From Halarcobacter ebronensis (GTDB lineage: Bacteria; Campylobacterota; Campylobacteria; Campylobacterales; Arcobacteraceae): a DNA stretch of 64,000 nt. Within the stretch, counting starts at the first letter, position 1. Each line of letters opens with the position of its first letter. The stretch lies in contig NZ_CP053836.1 of assembly GCF_013201825.1 (NCBI RefSeq), positions 1,488,001-1,552,000 on the forward strand. Direction: 5' to 3'. The position numbers and the translations under genes are program-made. A model generated the notes under the pieces. The model had not been told where the DNA came from. It was given only the letters and a program-made list of their open reading frames with translations, and ran no database searches. Shown here piece after piece: positions 7,885 through 16,243 of the stretch.

Positions 7885-8717
7885 TACTAGATATAAAGAA
7901 TCTCTCAAAGGTATTTGGAAGCTTTTGTGAAGATTGTCTAGATAAAACAGGAGCAAAATATAATAGCTCTATTTGTCCTACTTGTAAAAGCGTGGTTGGA
8001 GTAAACAGTGTAACTTTAGCTTTAAAACAAGGTGAAGTATTAGGAATAGTTGGAGAAAGTGGCTCTGGAAAGTCAACTCTTCTTCAACTAATATACCAAG
8101 ATCAAAAAGCTTCAAGGGGTGAAATCTTTGTAAAAGAGTTTGTTGGACGGGATGGAAAAAGAAAAAATATTTTAGATGCAAACCTAAATGAGCTTTCATA
8201 TTTGAGAAATCAGCTTATGTCTATGATTTATCAAAATCCAAGATTAGGTCTAAATTACAACTTTTCTGCTGGAGGAAATATTGCTCAAAAGGTAATAATG
8301 AGTGGAAATAAAAAGTATGAAGAGATTAGAAATAAAGCTTTATATTTTTTAGATAAAACAGAGATTCCAACAAGTAGAATTGATGATTATCCAGAGTATT
8401 TTTCAGGTGGGCAACAACAAAGAATACAAATCTCTAAAGCACTCTCATCTAATCCAAAAATCTTATTATTGGATGAGCCTACAACCGGACTTGATTTATC
8501 TGTTCAAGCAAAGATTTTGGATTTGATAAAAGAGCTACAACATGAAATTGGTTTTGCAATGGTTGTTGTCTCTCATGATTTGGGTGTAATTAAACACTTA
8601 ACAGATATTACAGTTGTTATGAAAAATGGAGAGATAGTTGAAAGAGGACTTACTGATCAAATTTTAGAAGATCCCCAACATCCATATACACAACTTTTAG
8701 TATCATCAGTTTTATAG
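7881..8717 (+). CDS. phnK: C-P lyase ABC-type ATPase PhnK with N-terminal Cys4 insert
   Basis: A 278-residue ABC-fold protein that docks on the PhnGHIJ core. Walker A GESGSGKS is at 58-65, the signature FSGGQQQR near 175, and the tail DPQHPYTQLLVSSVL is typical of PhnK. Compared with the E. coli protein it carries an insert of about 20 residues before Walker A with two CxxC pairs (C16, C19, C32, C35). This would form a small zinc-ribbon-like knuckle. I believe similar inserts occur in other PhnK proteins, so it is a family variant rather than a fusion unique to this genome. The ATG overlaps the phnJ stop (ATGA). Confidence 0.92.
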   Translation: MILDIKNLSKVFGSFCEDCLDKTGAKYNSSICPTCKSVVGVNSVTLALKQGEVLGIVGESGSGKSTLLQLIYQDQKASRGEIFVKEFVGRDGKRKNILDANLNELSYLRNQLMSMIYQNPRLGLNYNFSAGGNIAQKVIMSGNKKYEEIRNKALYFLDKTEIPTSRIDDYPEYFSGGQQQRIQISKALSSNPKILLLDEPTTGLDLSVQAKILDLIKELQHEIGFAMVVVSHDLGVIKHLTDITVVMKNGEIVERGLTDQILEDPQHPYTQLLVSSVL

Positions 8718-8727
8718 GATATTTATA

Positions 8728-9417
8728 ATGGTTAGATTAAAAGTTAATAATTTACAAAAGAGATTTAAGCTCTATACTCAAGGGGGAATAGAGGTAAATG
8801 GTTTTGAAAATATAGAGTTTAGTGTAAAAAATGGAGAGTTTTTATCTCTTTTTGGACCAAGTGGCGCAGGTAAATCTTCAATATTAAAAACCCTATTTAG
8901 AACCTATACAACTACAAAAGGTGAGATACTTTTTTTTAGAGATAGTGGAGAGGTTATAGATGTAGCTAAAGCTAGTGAAAGTGAGATTTTAGAGTTAAGA
9001 CATTCAGAAATTGGTTATGTCTCACAGTTTCTACAGGTTTTGCCAAGAATAAGTGCTGTTGATGTGGTTGCGCAACAATTAATCTTTAAAGGGGAAGAAG
9101 AGAAAGCTTCAAGATTAAAAGCAAAAGAGATGTTAGATTATCTATCAATTAGAGAAGAGCTTTTTGATTTGTCACCACTTACTTTTTCAGGGGGAGAACA
9201 ACAAAGAGTAAATATAGCAAAAGGAATTATTGCTCCAAAATCTCTACTTTTACTTGATGAACCAACAGCTTCATTGGATAAAACAAATACTATGAAAGTA
9301 GTTGAAAAGTTAAAAGAGTTAAAAAAACAAGGTGTTGCAATGGTTGGTATTTTTCATGATTTAGAGGCTATGGAGATGATAAGCGACATTATATATAAGT
9401 TAAAGAGAGTTAAATAA
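8728..9417 (+). CDS. phnL: C-P lyase ABC-type ATPase PhnL
   Basis: A 229-residue ABC-fold protein required with PhnGHI for the first step of the C-P lyase pathway. Walker A GPSGAGKS is at 43-50, the signature FSGGEQQRVNIAKG near 153, and Walker B LLLLDEPTASLD near 172. It has no transmembrane partner, consistent with a role in the soluble complex. The stop overlaps the phnM start by one base (TAATG). Confidence 0.92.
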   Translation: MVRLKVNNLQKRFKLYTQGGIEVNGFENIEFSVKNGEFLSLFGPSGAGKSSILKTLFRTYTTTKGEILFFRDSGEVIDVAKASESEILELRHSEIGYVSQFLQVLPRISAVDVVAQQLIFKGEEEKASRLKAKEMLDYLSIREELFDLSPLTFSGGEQQRVNIAKGIIAPKSLLLLDEPTASLDKTNTMKVVEKLKELKKQGVAMVGIFHDLEAMEMISDIIYKLKRVK

Positions 9418-10556
9418 TGCAAACTATTTTAAGAAGTACAAATGTACTAATAGATGAAGAGTTTATAGCTGCTGATTTGGTAATTCAAGGAGAGTTTATT
9501 CAAAGAGTAGATAAGTATGGAGAAAATGAAATTGCAGTTGATTTAGGGGATAAAAAGATTGTTCCAGGAATTGTTGATTTGCACTCTGATGCAATAGAAA
9601 AAGAGATAGAACCAAGACCAAATGCTACTTTTCCTGTTGAACTTGCAATTTCAGAACTTGATAAAAAGCTCTCTATGGCAGGAGTTACAACTATGTTTCA
9701 TGCAATAGGTTTTGAAGAGAATCCAAAAAAGAGAAGATCAATTGATTTAGCAATTCATCAAATTGAAGAGATTTTTTATGCAAATGAGAAACATTTAGGG
9801 GTTGATAACTTTGTTCATGCAAGGTTTGAGTTAAGTTCAAGTGAAGCGGTTGAGCCAATAAAAGAGGTTATAAATAAAGGAATGGTAAAACTTGTATCAC
9901 TTATGGATCACTCTCCTGGACAAGGACAGTTTAAAACTTTGGAAACATTTAAAGCTTTTTATGGGAAACACTACGGTTTGGATGACGAAGATATAAAAGC
10001 TGTAATTGATAAAAAGATGAACAAAAATGAAGAGAAAATTAATGAATTAATCACTTTTGTAAATGATAAGGGTATTACCCTTTTAAGCCATGATGATGAT
10101 TGTATGCAAAAGCTTGATGGATTACTTAAACTTGGAGTTAAAATTTCAGAATTTCCACTAAGTTTAGAGGTTGCAAAATATGCTGTTGACAAAGGAATAG
10201 CTACAGGAATGGGAGCACCTAATATTGTAAGAGGTGGAAGTCAAAGTGGGAATATTGCTGCAATTGATTTGGTTAAAGAGGGTGTTTGTAAATACCTTTG
10301 CTCTGATTATCATCCAACTTCTATGTTACAAGCAGTTTATAGAATGAAAAAAGATGCAAATTTAGATATTGCAAAAGGTTTTTCAATGATTACTTCAACT
10401 CCTGCAAAATATGCACATTTGTATGATAGGGGAGAGATAAAAGAGGGGAAAAGAGCAGATATTATTGTAATAGATGATACAAATATCCCTAAAGTTATCC
10501 TAACTATTAAAGATGGAGAGTCTATTTACAATGGTATTAGAGGTTTTAGGCTTTAG
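9417..10556 (+). CDS. phnM: Ribose 1-phosphonate 5-triphosphate diphosphatase PhnM
   Basis: A 379-residue amidohydrolase-superfamily enzyme that removes pyrophosphate from alkylphosphonate ribose triphosphate, giving the 5-monophosphate used by PhnJ. The metal-binding DLHSDAIEKEIEPRP motif is near residues 54-68, MDHSPGQGQ near 163 and LSHDDDC near 222. Length matches the family (E. coli 378). It is coupled to phnL by a one-base overlap. Confidence 0.93.
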   Translation: MQTILRSTNVLIDEEFIAADLVIQGEFIQRVDKYGENEIAVDLGDKKIVPGIVDLHSDAIEKEIEPRPNATFPVELAISELDKKLSMAGVTTMFHAIGFEENPKKRRSIDLAIHQIEEIFYANEKHLGVDNFVHARFELSSSEAVEPIKEVINKGMVKLVSLMDHSPGQGQFKTLETFKAFYGKHYGLDDEDIKAVIDKKMNKNEEKINELITFVNDKGITLLSHDDDCMQKLDGLLKLGVKISEFPLSLEVAKYAVDKGIATGMGAPNIVRGGSQSGNIAAIDLVKEGVCKYLCSDYHPTSMLQAVYRMKKDANLDIAKGFSMITSTPAKYAHLYDRGEIKEGKRADIIVIDDTNIPKVILTIKDGESIYNGIRGFRL

Positions 10557-10564
10557 GAGTAAAA

Positions 10565-11203
10565 GTGGTAAAAATAGAGAGTTTAAATAAAAAAGAGCAA
10601 GTTACTCTTGGAGAAAAACCCTATATAGCTACAGGTGCAGTAATAGATAATTCATATTTTGGAAAATATACAGAAGTAGGAGAGTATGCAAATATAAGTA
10701 ATTCAACATTAGATGACTACTCTTACGTTAGTGAATATACACAAATATATTCAAGTACGATAGGAAAGTTTTCAAATATTGCTGCAAATGTTAGAATAAA
10801 TCCAGGTTTTCATCCTTATGAAATGCCTTGCCAACACCATTTCCTGTATAGAAAAGAGATGTATGGTTTTGGTGAAGATGATAGAGCCTTTTTTAATTTT
10901 AGAGAGCTTCAAAGGGTAGAAATAGGGCATGATACTTGGATAGGGCATGGTGCAATAATTATGCCTGGAATTAAAATAGGAAATGGAGCAATAGTAGGTT
11001 CAAATGCAGTTGTAACTAAAGATGTACCCTCTTATGCTATAGTTGCAGGAGTAAGTGCAAAAGTTTTAAAATATAGGTTTTCTAAGGATATAATTAAAGT
11101 ATTAGAAGAGATTGCTTGGTGGAATTGGAGCCATAAAGAGATAAAACAAAGAATTGAGGATTTAAAAGATATTAGAGAGTTTATCTATAAATACTCAAAA
11201 TAG
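10565..11203 (+). CDS. Phosphonate-operon hexapeptide-repeat transferase
   Basis: A 212-residue left-handed beta-helix protein of the trimeric LpxA/acetyltransferase superfamily, in the branch found in phn operons (the Phn_thr type). Hexapeptide repeats run through about residues 18-80 and 115-165. The conserved INPGFHPYEMPCQHHFLYRKEMYG and GHDTWIGHGAIIMPG segments mark the acetyltransferase-type active site. phnO is absent, so this could N-acetylate aminoalkylphosphonates or a pathway intermediate, but the substrate is unknown. It starts with GTG 8 nt after phnM. Confidence 0.85.
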   Translation: MVKIESLNKKEQVTLGEKPYIATGAVIDNSYFGKYTEVGEYANISNSTLDDYSYVSEYTQIYSSTIGKFSNIAANVRINPGFHPYEMPCQHHFLYRKEMYGFGEDDRAFFNFRELQRVEIGHDTWIGHGAIIMPGIKIGNGAIVGSNAVVTKDVPSYAIVAGVSAKVLKYRFSKDIIKVLEEIAWWNWSHKEIKQRIEDLKDIREFIYKYSK

Positions 11204-11212
11204 GAGCCTGTT

Positions 11213-11743
11213 ATGAAAAGTAAAATTGTATTAGTAGTAGGACCTAGTGGAGCTGGGAAAGACACACTTTTAAGATATGCAAAACAGAGATTAGGGGAAA
11301 GGGTGAATTTTGTAAAGAGATATATAACTAGAGAAGCTGATGCAAATGAAAACAACTATTATATTGATGAGTATGCTTTTGAAATATTAAAACATAATGG
11401 TTATTTTGCTTCAAGTTGGAGTGCCCATGGGAATTTTTATGGAATTCCTAAAAGATTTATTGAAAATGGTTTAAATCTAATCTCTATTTCAAGGTCAAAA
11501 ATAAAAGATTTTGAAAAGCAATATGATGATGTAATAACTCTAAATATCACTCTTCCAAAAGAGAAATTAAGACAAAGACTTATAAGTAGAGATAGAGAGT
11601 CATTAGAAGAGATTGAAAAGAGATTAAATAGAGATTATGAAAAGATTGAGTGCAAAAAACTAATTGAGTTTGATAACTCTGCTTTACTTGAAGAGTCAAA
11701 AGAGAAGTTTCTAGAACTTTTAGAAAGAATTGAGAATGAGTAA
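11213..11743 (+). CDS. phnN: Ribose 1,5-bisphosphokinase PhnN
   Basis: A 176-residue guanylate-kinase-like P-loop kinase that makes PRPP from ribose 1,5-bisphosphate, the last step of the C-P lyase salvage route. Walker A GPSGAGKD is at residues 10-17, and ITREADANEN (about 39) and SAHGNFYGIP (about 69) match family substrate-binding segments. The following gene's ATG lies inside its 3' end (8-nt overlap). Confidence 0.9.
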   Translation: MKSKIVLVVGPSGAGKDTLLRYAKQRLGERVNFVKRYITREADANENNYYIDEYAFEILKHNGYFASSWSAHGNFYGIPKRFIENGLNLISISRSKIKDFEKQYDDVITLNITLPKEKLRQRLISRDRESLEEIEKRLNRDYEKIECKKLIEFDNSALLEESKEKFLELLERIENE

Positions 11744-12422
11744 ACTAAAAATTGCTACATTAAATTTAGATAAAGATAGTGGAAAATTTCCAGATAGAAT
11801 ATTTAGTTTATCTAATATTATTTATAAAAATAGATTTGATATTTTATGTTTGCAAGAGGATTTTGATTCAAAAAAGTTCTCAGTTGGAAAATTTTTAAAT
11901 ATTGAGCTAAATTACAACTATTTGACAACAAAAACAAGACAAAAAATAAGAAATGGGATAAATAGTAGTTCTAATCTTACAATCCTTTCAAAATATCCTA
12001 TTACCTATTTGGATACTCTTTTTTTTAATAAAGGAAAAGAGGATACAGAAAGAGCAGCACTTTTTTCAAAAATAAGTTTTAAAGGGAAAGATATTTTGTT
12101 GATAAATACTCACCTTTGTCACTTAAACAGCCAAAATAGAATAGAGCAGATAAATGCAATAATAAGAAAGATAAAAGAGTATAAAAAGTTTAACACGGTG
12201 CTTTTTTGTGGTGATTTTAATGCTCTTCCAGGTTATACAGAGATTAAACTATTAAAAGAGTTTGGTTTTAGTGATAAAAATAGAGATTTTACCCATGAAG
12301 ATAAAGTTATTTTAGACTATATTTTTACTAAAACAAACAAGAAAATAGAGGTTGACTCAAAGGTTATGTTAAAAGGTTTTAGTGATCACCACTGTTTATT
12401 AAATATTATAAATTTTTTATAA
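11736..12422 (+). CDS. Endonuclease/exonuclease/phosphatase (EEP) family hydrolase
   Basis: A 228-residue EEP-fold Mg-dependent phosphoesterase. Motifs in order: LCLQE (residues 37-41, metal-binding Glu), INTHL near 126, CGDFNALPG near 157-165, LDYIF near 194 and SDHHCLL at about 216-222 (catalytic Asp-His). There is no signal peptide or membrane segment, so it should be cytosolic. I start at the ATG at 11736, which overlaps phnN by 8 nt; an in-frame TTG two codons upstream is less likely. EEP enzymes are not standard C-P lyase components. Its place between phnN and phnP suggests a phosphodiester or phosphomonoester step, perhaps on phosphonate esters or cyclic ribose phosphates. Confidence 0.85.
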   Translation: MSKLKIATLNLDKDSGKFPDRIFSLSNIIYKNRFDILCLQEDFDSKKFSVGKFLNIELNYNYLTTKTRQKIRNGINSSSNLTILSKYPITYLDTLFFNKGKEDTERAALFSKISFKGKDILLINTHLCHLNSQNRIEQINAIIRKIKEYKKFNTVLFCGDFNALPGYTEIKLLKEFGFSDKNRDFTHEDKVILDYIFTKTNKKIEVDSKVMLKGFSDHHCLLNIINFL

Positions 12423-12431
12423 AGGTTTTTT

Positions 12432-13169
12432 TTGAAATTAAAATTTATAGGTTCTTCTGATAGTGCTGGAATTCCTGTGGTAAATTGTAGTTGTAATATA
12501 TGTAAAGATTATAGAAAAAGAAATAAAAAAAATCTTTCAACTTGTGCTTTTTTAGAAGTTGATAACTCTTATATTCTATTTGATGCGGGAGATGATTCTA
12601 TTAACACTTTTTTTGACTTAAAAGAGTTAAAAGCAATATTTCTAACTCACTTTCATGCAGACCATTGTATGGGACTTTTAAGACTAAGATACTCTGCAAT
12701 TGCTTTGGAGTGTTATCATCCATCTGACCAAAATGGTTTTTCTGATTTATTTAAACATAAACACTCAATTGAATATAAAGAGCTAAAAGCTTTTGAAGAG
12801 ATAAAAATAGGAGATATTACTGTTACAGCTTTACCTCTATTACATTCAAAGAACTGTTTTGGTTATTTTATAAAGAGTAATAACACAACTATTGCATATC
12901 TAACTGATGCCTCATCTTTACCCTCTTCAACACTGGAATTTTTAAAAGAAAAAGATCTTGATTATACTTTTATTGACGCTTGTTATGATGAGAGAAAAAA
13001 TTCAGGAAATCATCTTAATTATCTTCAAGCAAGCGCTATTTTAGATGAAATAGAGACCAAAAATGGTTACTTGATGCATATATCTCATGAAACTATGCAG
13101 TATATTGAAAATAAGAGAATAAAGCTTAAATATAGATATGTAATTGATGATGAGGAGTTTAATTTTTGA
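12432..13169 (+). CDS. phnP: Phosphoribosyl cyclic phosphodiesterase PhnP
   Basis: A 245-residue beta-lactamase-fold enzyme that opens the 5-phosphoribosyl 1,2-cyclic phosphate made by PhnJ. The PhnP-specific structural zinc ligands are seen at C19, C21 and C24, and the catalytic HFHADH at 73-78. A further HISHETMQ segment sits near the C-terminus, where E. coli PhnP supplies its fourth zinc ligand. The start is TTG at 12432 with AAAGG six nt upstream; no ATG gives the conserved N-terminus. It is the last canonical gene of the operon. Confidence 0.9.
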   Translation: MKLKFIGSSDSAGIPVVNCSCNICKDYRKRNKKNLSTCAFLEVDNSYILFDAGDDSINTFFDLKELKAIFLTHFHADHCMGLLRLRYSAIALECYHPSDQNGFSDLFKHKHSIEYKELKAFEEIKIGDITVTALPLLHSKNCFGYFIKSNNTTIAYLTDASSLPSSTLEFLKEKDLDYTFIDACYDERKNSGNHLNYLQASAILDEIETKNGYLMHISHETMQYIENKRIKLKYRYVIDDEEFNF

Positions 13170-13217
13170 TTACAAATTGATTACATAAAAATCTAGTTTT
13201 TATCATATTTTATTAGC

Positions 13218-13223
13218 TATACT
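13218..13223 (+). promoter_or_regulatory. -10 box for the HAD-IIA phosphatase gene
   Basis: TATACT 28 nt before the ATG at 13252, inside the 82-nt gap after phnP, with TTTAGGAT as ribosome site. This suggests the phosphatase gene can be transcribed separately, although no terminator separates it from the phn operon. Confidence 0.4.
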
Positions 13224-13251
13224 TTCAAAAATATTTTACTTTAGGATAATA

Positions 13252-14025
13252 ATGTTTGAAAATATAGGTGGATTTATTATTGACCTTGATGGGGGCTTTT
13301 TTAAAGATTTTCATATTTTACCTGGTGGTAAAGATTTTATTGAGACTCTAAAATCAAATAATATTCCTTTTGTTTTTCTAAGTAATTTAACTACAAAAAC
13401 ACCCGATGAACTCCATGAAATACTCTTTAGAGTTGGAGTTTATATTGAAAAAGATCAAATTATAACTTCCTCAGTACTTGCAAGAGACTACTTAAAAGAG
13501 AATTTCCCAAGTTCAAGTGTAAAAGTTTATGGAAGTAAAGCTTTAAAAAGTGTTATCTATCAAGAGTATAAAATAGGTGTGGTTGATGCAGATATTATTG
13601 TAATAGGAATGGATCCAAAAATTTCCATAGATGATTTATCAAATATTAGAAGACATATTCATGAGGGCAAAAAGGTAATATTTACAAATCCTGATTATTA
13701 CACTCCAACTTTACGTGGATATGATTTTGAGTGTGGTTTAATGGTAGAACTATTTAAACCACATCTTAGGGAAGAGCCAATAATTATAGGCAAACCTTCA
13801 AAATATTCTTTTGAAACAGCAATCAAAAAATTAAATGTGCCAAGAGAATATATTGCAATGATTGGTGATACTTATGAAACTGATATTAAAGGGGCACATG
13901 ATTTTGGACTTATTCCTATTCATCTTCAAACAGCTAGTGATGATAGTTATAATACTTTAAAATTAGATGCCTATGAGTATAAAAATTTAGAGGATTTGTG
14001 TATAGCTTTTAAAAGTTATGTATAA
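13252..14025 (+). CDS. HAD-IIA family sugar-phosphatase-like hydrolase (NagD/PGP type)
   Basis: A 257-residue haloacid-dehalogenase-superfamily phosphatase with a type IIA cap. Motif I is DLDG (nucleophile D11, acid D13), motif II is FLSN near 43, motif III Lys is in IIGKPS near 184 and motif IV is GDTYETDI near 204. Family members dephosphorylate small sugar or glycerol phosphates. It follows phnP on the same strand and might act on products of phosphonate breakdown, but it also has its own promoter-like -10, so the link is inference. Confidence 0.85.
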   Translation: MFENIGGFIIDLDGGFFKDFHILPGGKDFIETLKSNNIPFVFLSNLTTKTPDELHEILFRVGVYIEKDQIITSSVLARDYLKENFPSSSVKVYGSKALKSVIYQEYKIGVVDADIIVIGMDPKISIDDLSNIRRHIHEGKKVIFTNPDYYTPTLRGYDFECGLMVELFKPHLREEPIIIGKPSKYSFETAIKKLNVPREYIAMIGDTYETDIKGAHDFGLIPIHLQTASDDSYNTLKLDAYEYKNLEDLCIAFKSYV

Positions 14026-14044
14026 AAGGTAAAACCTTTTATAC
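14020..14044. terminator. Bidirectional terminator hairpin between HAD gene and trpB
   Basis: An 11-bp perfect stem, GTATAAAAGGT (14020-14030) with its complement at 14034-14044, around a 3-nt AAA loop. It includes the stop codon of the HAD gene and sits just past the trpB stop on the other strand. Flanking T-rich stretches in both directions suit a shared convergent terminator. Confidence 0.6.
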
Positions 14045-14045
14045 A

Positions 14046-15263
14046 CTAAAATTTTGCATTTGGAATAGGGTGATTTTCAACTACAAAATCTATATCTTTG
14101 TCCCCTCTACCACTTACATTTACTAAAATAGTTTTATCTTTTGGAAGTGTTTTTGCTAACTTCATAGCAAAACCAACTGCATGAGCTGATTCTAAAGCTG
14201 GAATAATTCCTTCAAGTTGTGATAGTTTATAAAAGGCATCAACTGCCTCTTTATCATCACAAAGTCCAACTTTTGTTCTTCCTATATCTTTTAAGTAAGC
14301 ATGTTCAGGTCCAACACTTGGATAATCAATTCCTGAACCAATAGAATAAACAGGAGCTGGTTCTCCCTTCTCATCTTTTAACATAATTGAATTAAACCCA
14401 TGCATAACTCCCTCTTCACCATAAGTTAGAGTTGCAGAGTGTTCGCCTATTTTATCACCTCTTCCCATTGGTTCAACCCCATAAAGATTTACTTGTTTAT
14501 CATCTATAAATGCTGAAAAAATTCCCATTGAATTTGAACCTCCACCAACACAAGCAACAATATTATCTGGCAATGCACCATTTTCATGTTCTGCAAACTG
14601 CTCCTTTGATTCAAATCCAACTATACTTTGAAAATCTCTAACCATCATTGGAAAAGGGTGAGGTCCCACAACAGAACCAATACAATATATAGAGGTATCA
14701 GCTTGACCAATATAACTTTCAAAAGCAGAATCAACAGCCTCTTTAAGTGTTTTTAATCCATGTGTTGCGGGGATAATTTTTGCCCCTAAGATTTTCATTC
14801 TAACAACATTTGGATGCTCTTTTTTTATATCAACTTCACCCATATGTATTTCACATTCCAAGCCAAAATAAGCTGCAGCAGTTGCAAGGGCAACTCCATG
14901 TTGTCCTGCCCCTGTTTCTGCAATAACTTTTTTAAATCCCATGTGTTTAGCTAAAATAACTTCTGCCATACAGTGGTTTAATTTGTGTGCTCCTGAGTGG
15001 TTTAAATCTTCTCTTTTTAGATATATTTTAGCTCCACCACAAAAATTTGTTAGATTTTTTGCATAAGAGATAGGAGTTGGTCTTCCTTGATAATGTTTTC
15101 TAACATATTTTAACTCTTCTATAAATTGTGGATCATTTTTTAGTTTTTCATACTCTTTAGTAATCCTTGCAAAAGGTTCTTCTAAAACTGGTGGTATAAA
15201 TGAACCTCCAAATCTTCCAAAATAACCCTTTTTATCGGGATGCTTTTTTAAATAATCAGCCAT
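14046..15263 (-). CDS. trpB: Tryptophan synthase beta subunit
   Basis: A 405-residue PLP enzyme that joins indole and serine to make tryptophan. The PLP lysine is K94 in GAHKLNH, the catalytic Glu lies in AETGAGQHG (about 118), and the phosphate loop is GGGSNS (about 238). It has the full length of TrpB1 proteins. No trpA is adjacent. It is preceded by, and overlaps by 8 nt, a small HTH-protein gene. Its neighbours include indolepyruvate oxidoreductase genes, but in a separate transcription unit. It could be the sole TrpB with a distant TrpA, or a stand-alone paralogue. Confidence 0.92.
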   Translation of the reverse strand: MADYLKKHPDKKGYFGRFGGSFIPPVLEEPFARITKEYEKLKNDPQFIEELKYVRKHYQGRPTPISYAKNLTNFCGGAKIYLKREDLNHSGAHKLNHCMAEVILAKHMGFKKVIAETGAGQHGVALATAAAYFGLECEIHMGEVDIKKEHPNVVRMKILGAKIIPATHGLKTLKEAVDSAFESYIGQADTSIYCIGSVVGPHPFPMMVRDFQSIVGFESKEQFAEHENGALPDNIVACVGGGSNSMGIFSAFIDDKQVNLYGVEPMGRGDKIGEHSATLTYGEEGVMHGFNSIMLKDEKGEPAPVYSIGSGIDYPSVGPEHAYLKDIGRTKVGLCDDKEAVDAFYKLSQLEGIIPALESAHAVGFAMKLAKTLPKDKTILVNVSGRGDKDIDFVVENHPIPNAKF

Positions 15264-15711
15264 TATTTTTCTCCTTCTTTAAAAACTCTTTGAAGAATTC
15301 TGCTCTGTTTTTATCCCCAAATTTTCTAATTTTGAATACTTTTTTATATAAAAGATATTTCTCAACTATGTTTAATTCTTTTATTTTGTTATAGATCTCT
15401 AAAACAAACTTATGCTTTGTTGGAAGCATTTTATAGTTTGCTTTTATAAAGTAGTCTTGAAACTCATTTACCTCTTCAATTGAGTTTAATTCAAAATCAC
15501 TTGTTATTAAAAAATCAATCTCTTTTAGTGTAAAATCCTTCTCAATAGTATTTGAAAAATAGTCTAACAAAGCATTGATTTCATTATTGATTTTTGAATT
15601 ATAATCGGCATTTTGCAAATATGCAAAAAGCTTAGGTTTGCTTTTTCTCCAATTGTATAGGGTGTTTATTTGAACTTCAAAAAGTAAGCTTATCTCTTTG
15701 GGAGTTAACAT
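15256..15711 (-). CDS. Small helix-turn-helix protein upstream of trpB
   Basis: A 151-residue protein of unrecognised family. The N-terminal segment [20 protein letters not shown] looks like a helix-turn-helix of the MerR/phage-terminase-small-subunit kind, followed by a basic R-K-S-K-P stretch. The rest is predicted helical with many Asp, Glu and Lys residues. It overlaps trpB by 8 nt and would be cotranscribed with it. A palindrome, AAGAATTCTT at 15758-15767, lies in its upstream region. A regulator of its own operon is possible, but function is unknown. Confidence 0.75.
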   Translation of the reverse strand: MLTPKEISLLFEVQINTLYNWRKSKPKLFAYLQNADYNSKINNEINALLDYFSNTIEKDFTLKEIDFLITSDFELNSIEEVNEFQDYFIKANYKMLPTKHKFVLEIYNKIKELNIVEKYLLYKKVFKIRKFGDKNRAEFFKEFLKKEKNNG

Positions 15712-15796
15712 TAGAATTCCTCATATAAAAGTTATTGATTATATTCTAATAGTTGTTAAGAATTCTTTATAATTTATTGTTTTTTTAAATAATAAT

Positions 15797-15820
15797 AAAA
15801 AGAGAGGAGACTCTCTTTTT
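15797..15820 (-). terminator. Rho-independent terminator of the iorAB-paaK-ACT operon
   Basis: A 10-bp stem, AAAAAGAGAG (15797-15806) with CTCTCTTTTT (15811-15820), around a GAGA loop. On the minus strand it directly follows the ACT-protein stop codon at 15819-15821 and is followed by a T-rich stretch. Confidence 0.75.
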
Positions 15821-16241
15821 ATATTACTTTAAGAAGTTTAACTTTTGATTTTGCTAAAACTTTAGTAGCTTTTTCAAAATCATCTTTTGATACTTTAAAG
15901 ATAAAAGCACCATTTAGCGATGAGTTTATTGTGTATGTATACTCTATATTTATATCATTTTGTGATAAAAGAGTTAACACCTCATTAAATGAACCAATAT
16001 GATCCTCAATAGATACAGCAAAAACTTCACTTATTGTTGATGAAAAACCACTGTCATCCATGATTCTTTTTGCACTCTGTATATCATCAACTAAAAGTCG
16101 TAAGATACCAAAATCACTACTATCAACTAGATTTAAAGCTTTTATAGAGATTTTATTTGTTGATAATACATTTGTAATATCTGTTAATTCACCTTTTTTA
16201 TTCTCTAAAAAAATTGATAATTGTTTTATTGCATTTTTCAA
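15819..16241 (-). CDS. Tandem ACT-domain protein
   Basis: A 140-residue protein made of two ACT domains (about residues 5-68 and 73-138), the small ligand-binding fold that usually senses amino acids. Proteins of this type are commonly encoded next to phenylacetate-CoA ligase and indolepyruvate oxidoreductase genes, so it probably senses an aromatic amino acid or modulates PaaK/IorAB activity. It starts 2 nt after paaK and is the last gene of the operon. No enzymatic domain is present. Confidence 0.85.
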   Translation of the reverse strand: MKNAIKQLSIFLENKKGELTDITNVLSTNKISIKALNLVDSSDFGILRLLVDDIQSAKRIMDDSGFSSTISEVFAVSIEDHIGSFNEVLTLLSQNDINIEYTYTINSSLNGAFIFKVSKDDFEKATKVLAKSKVKLLKVI

Positions 16242-16243
16242 AT

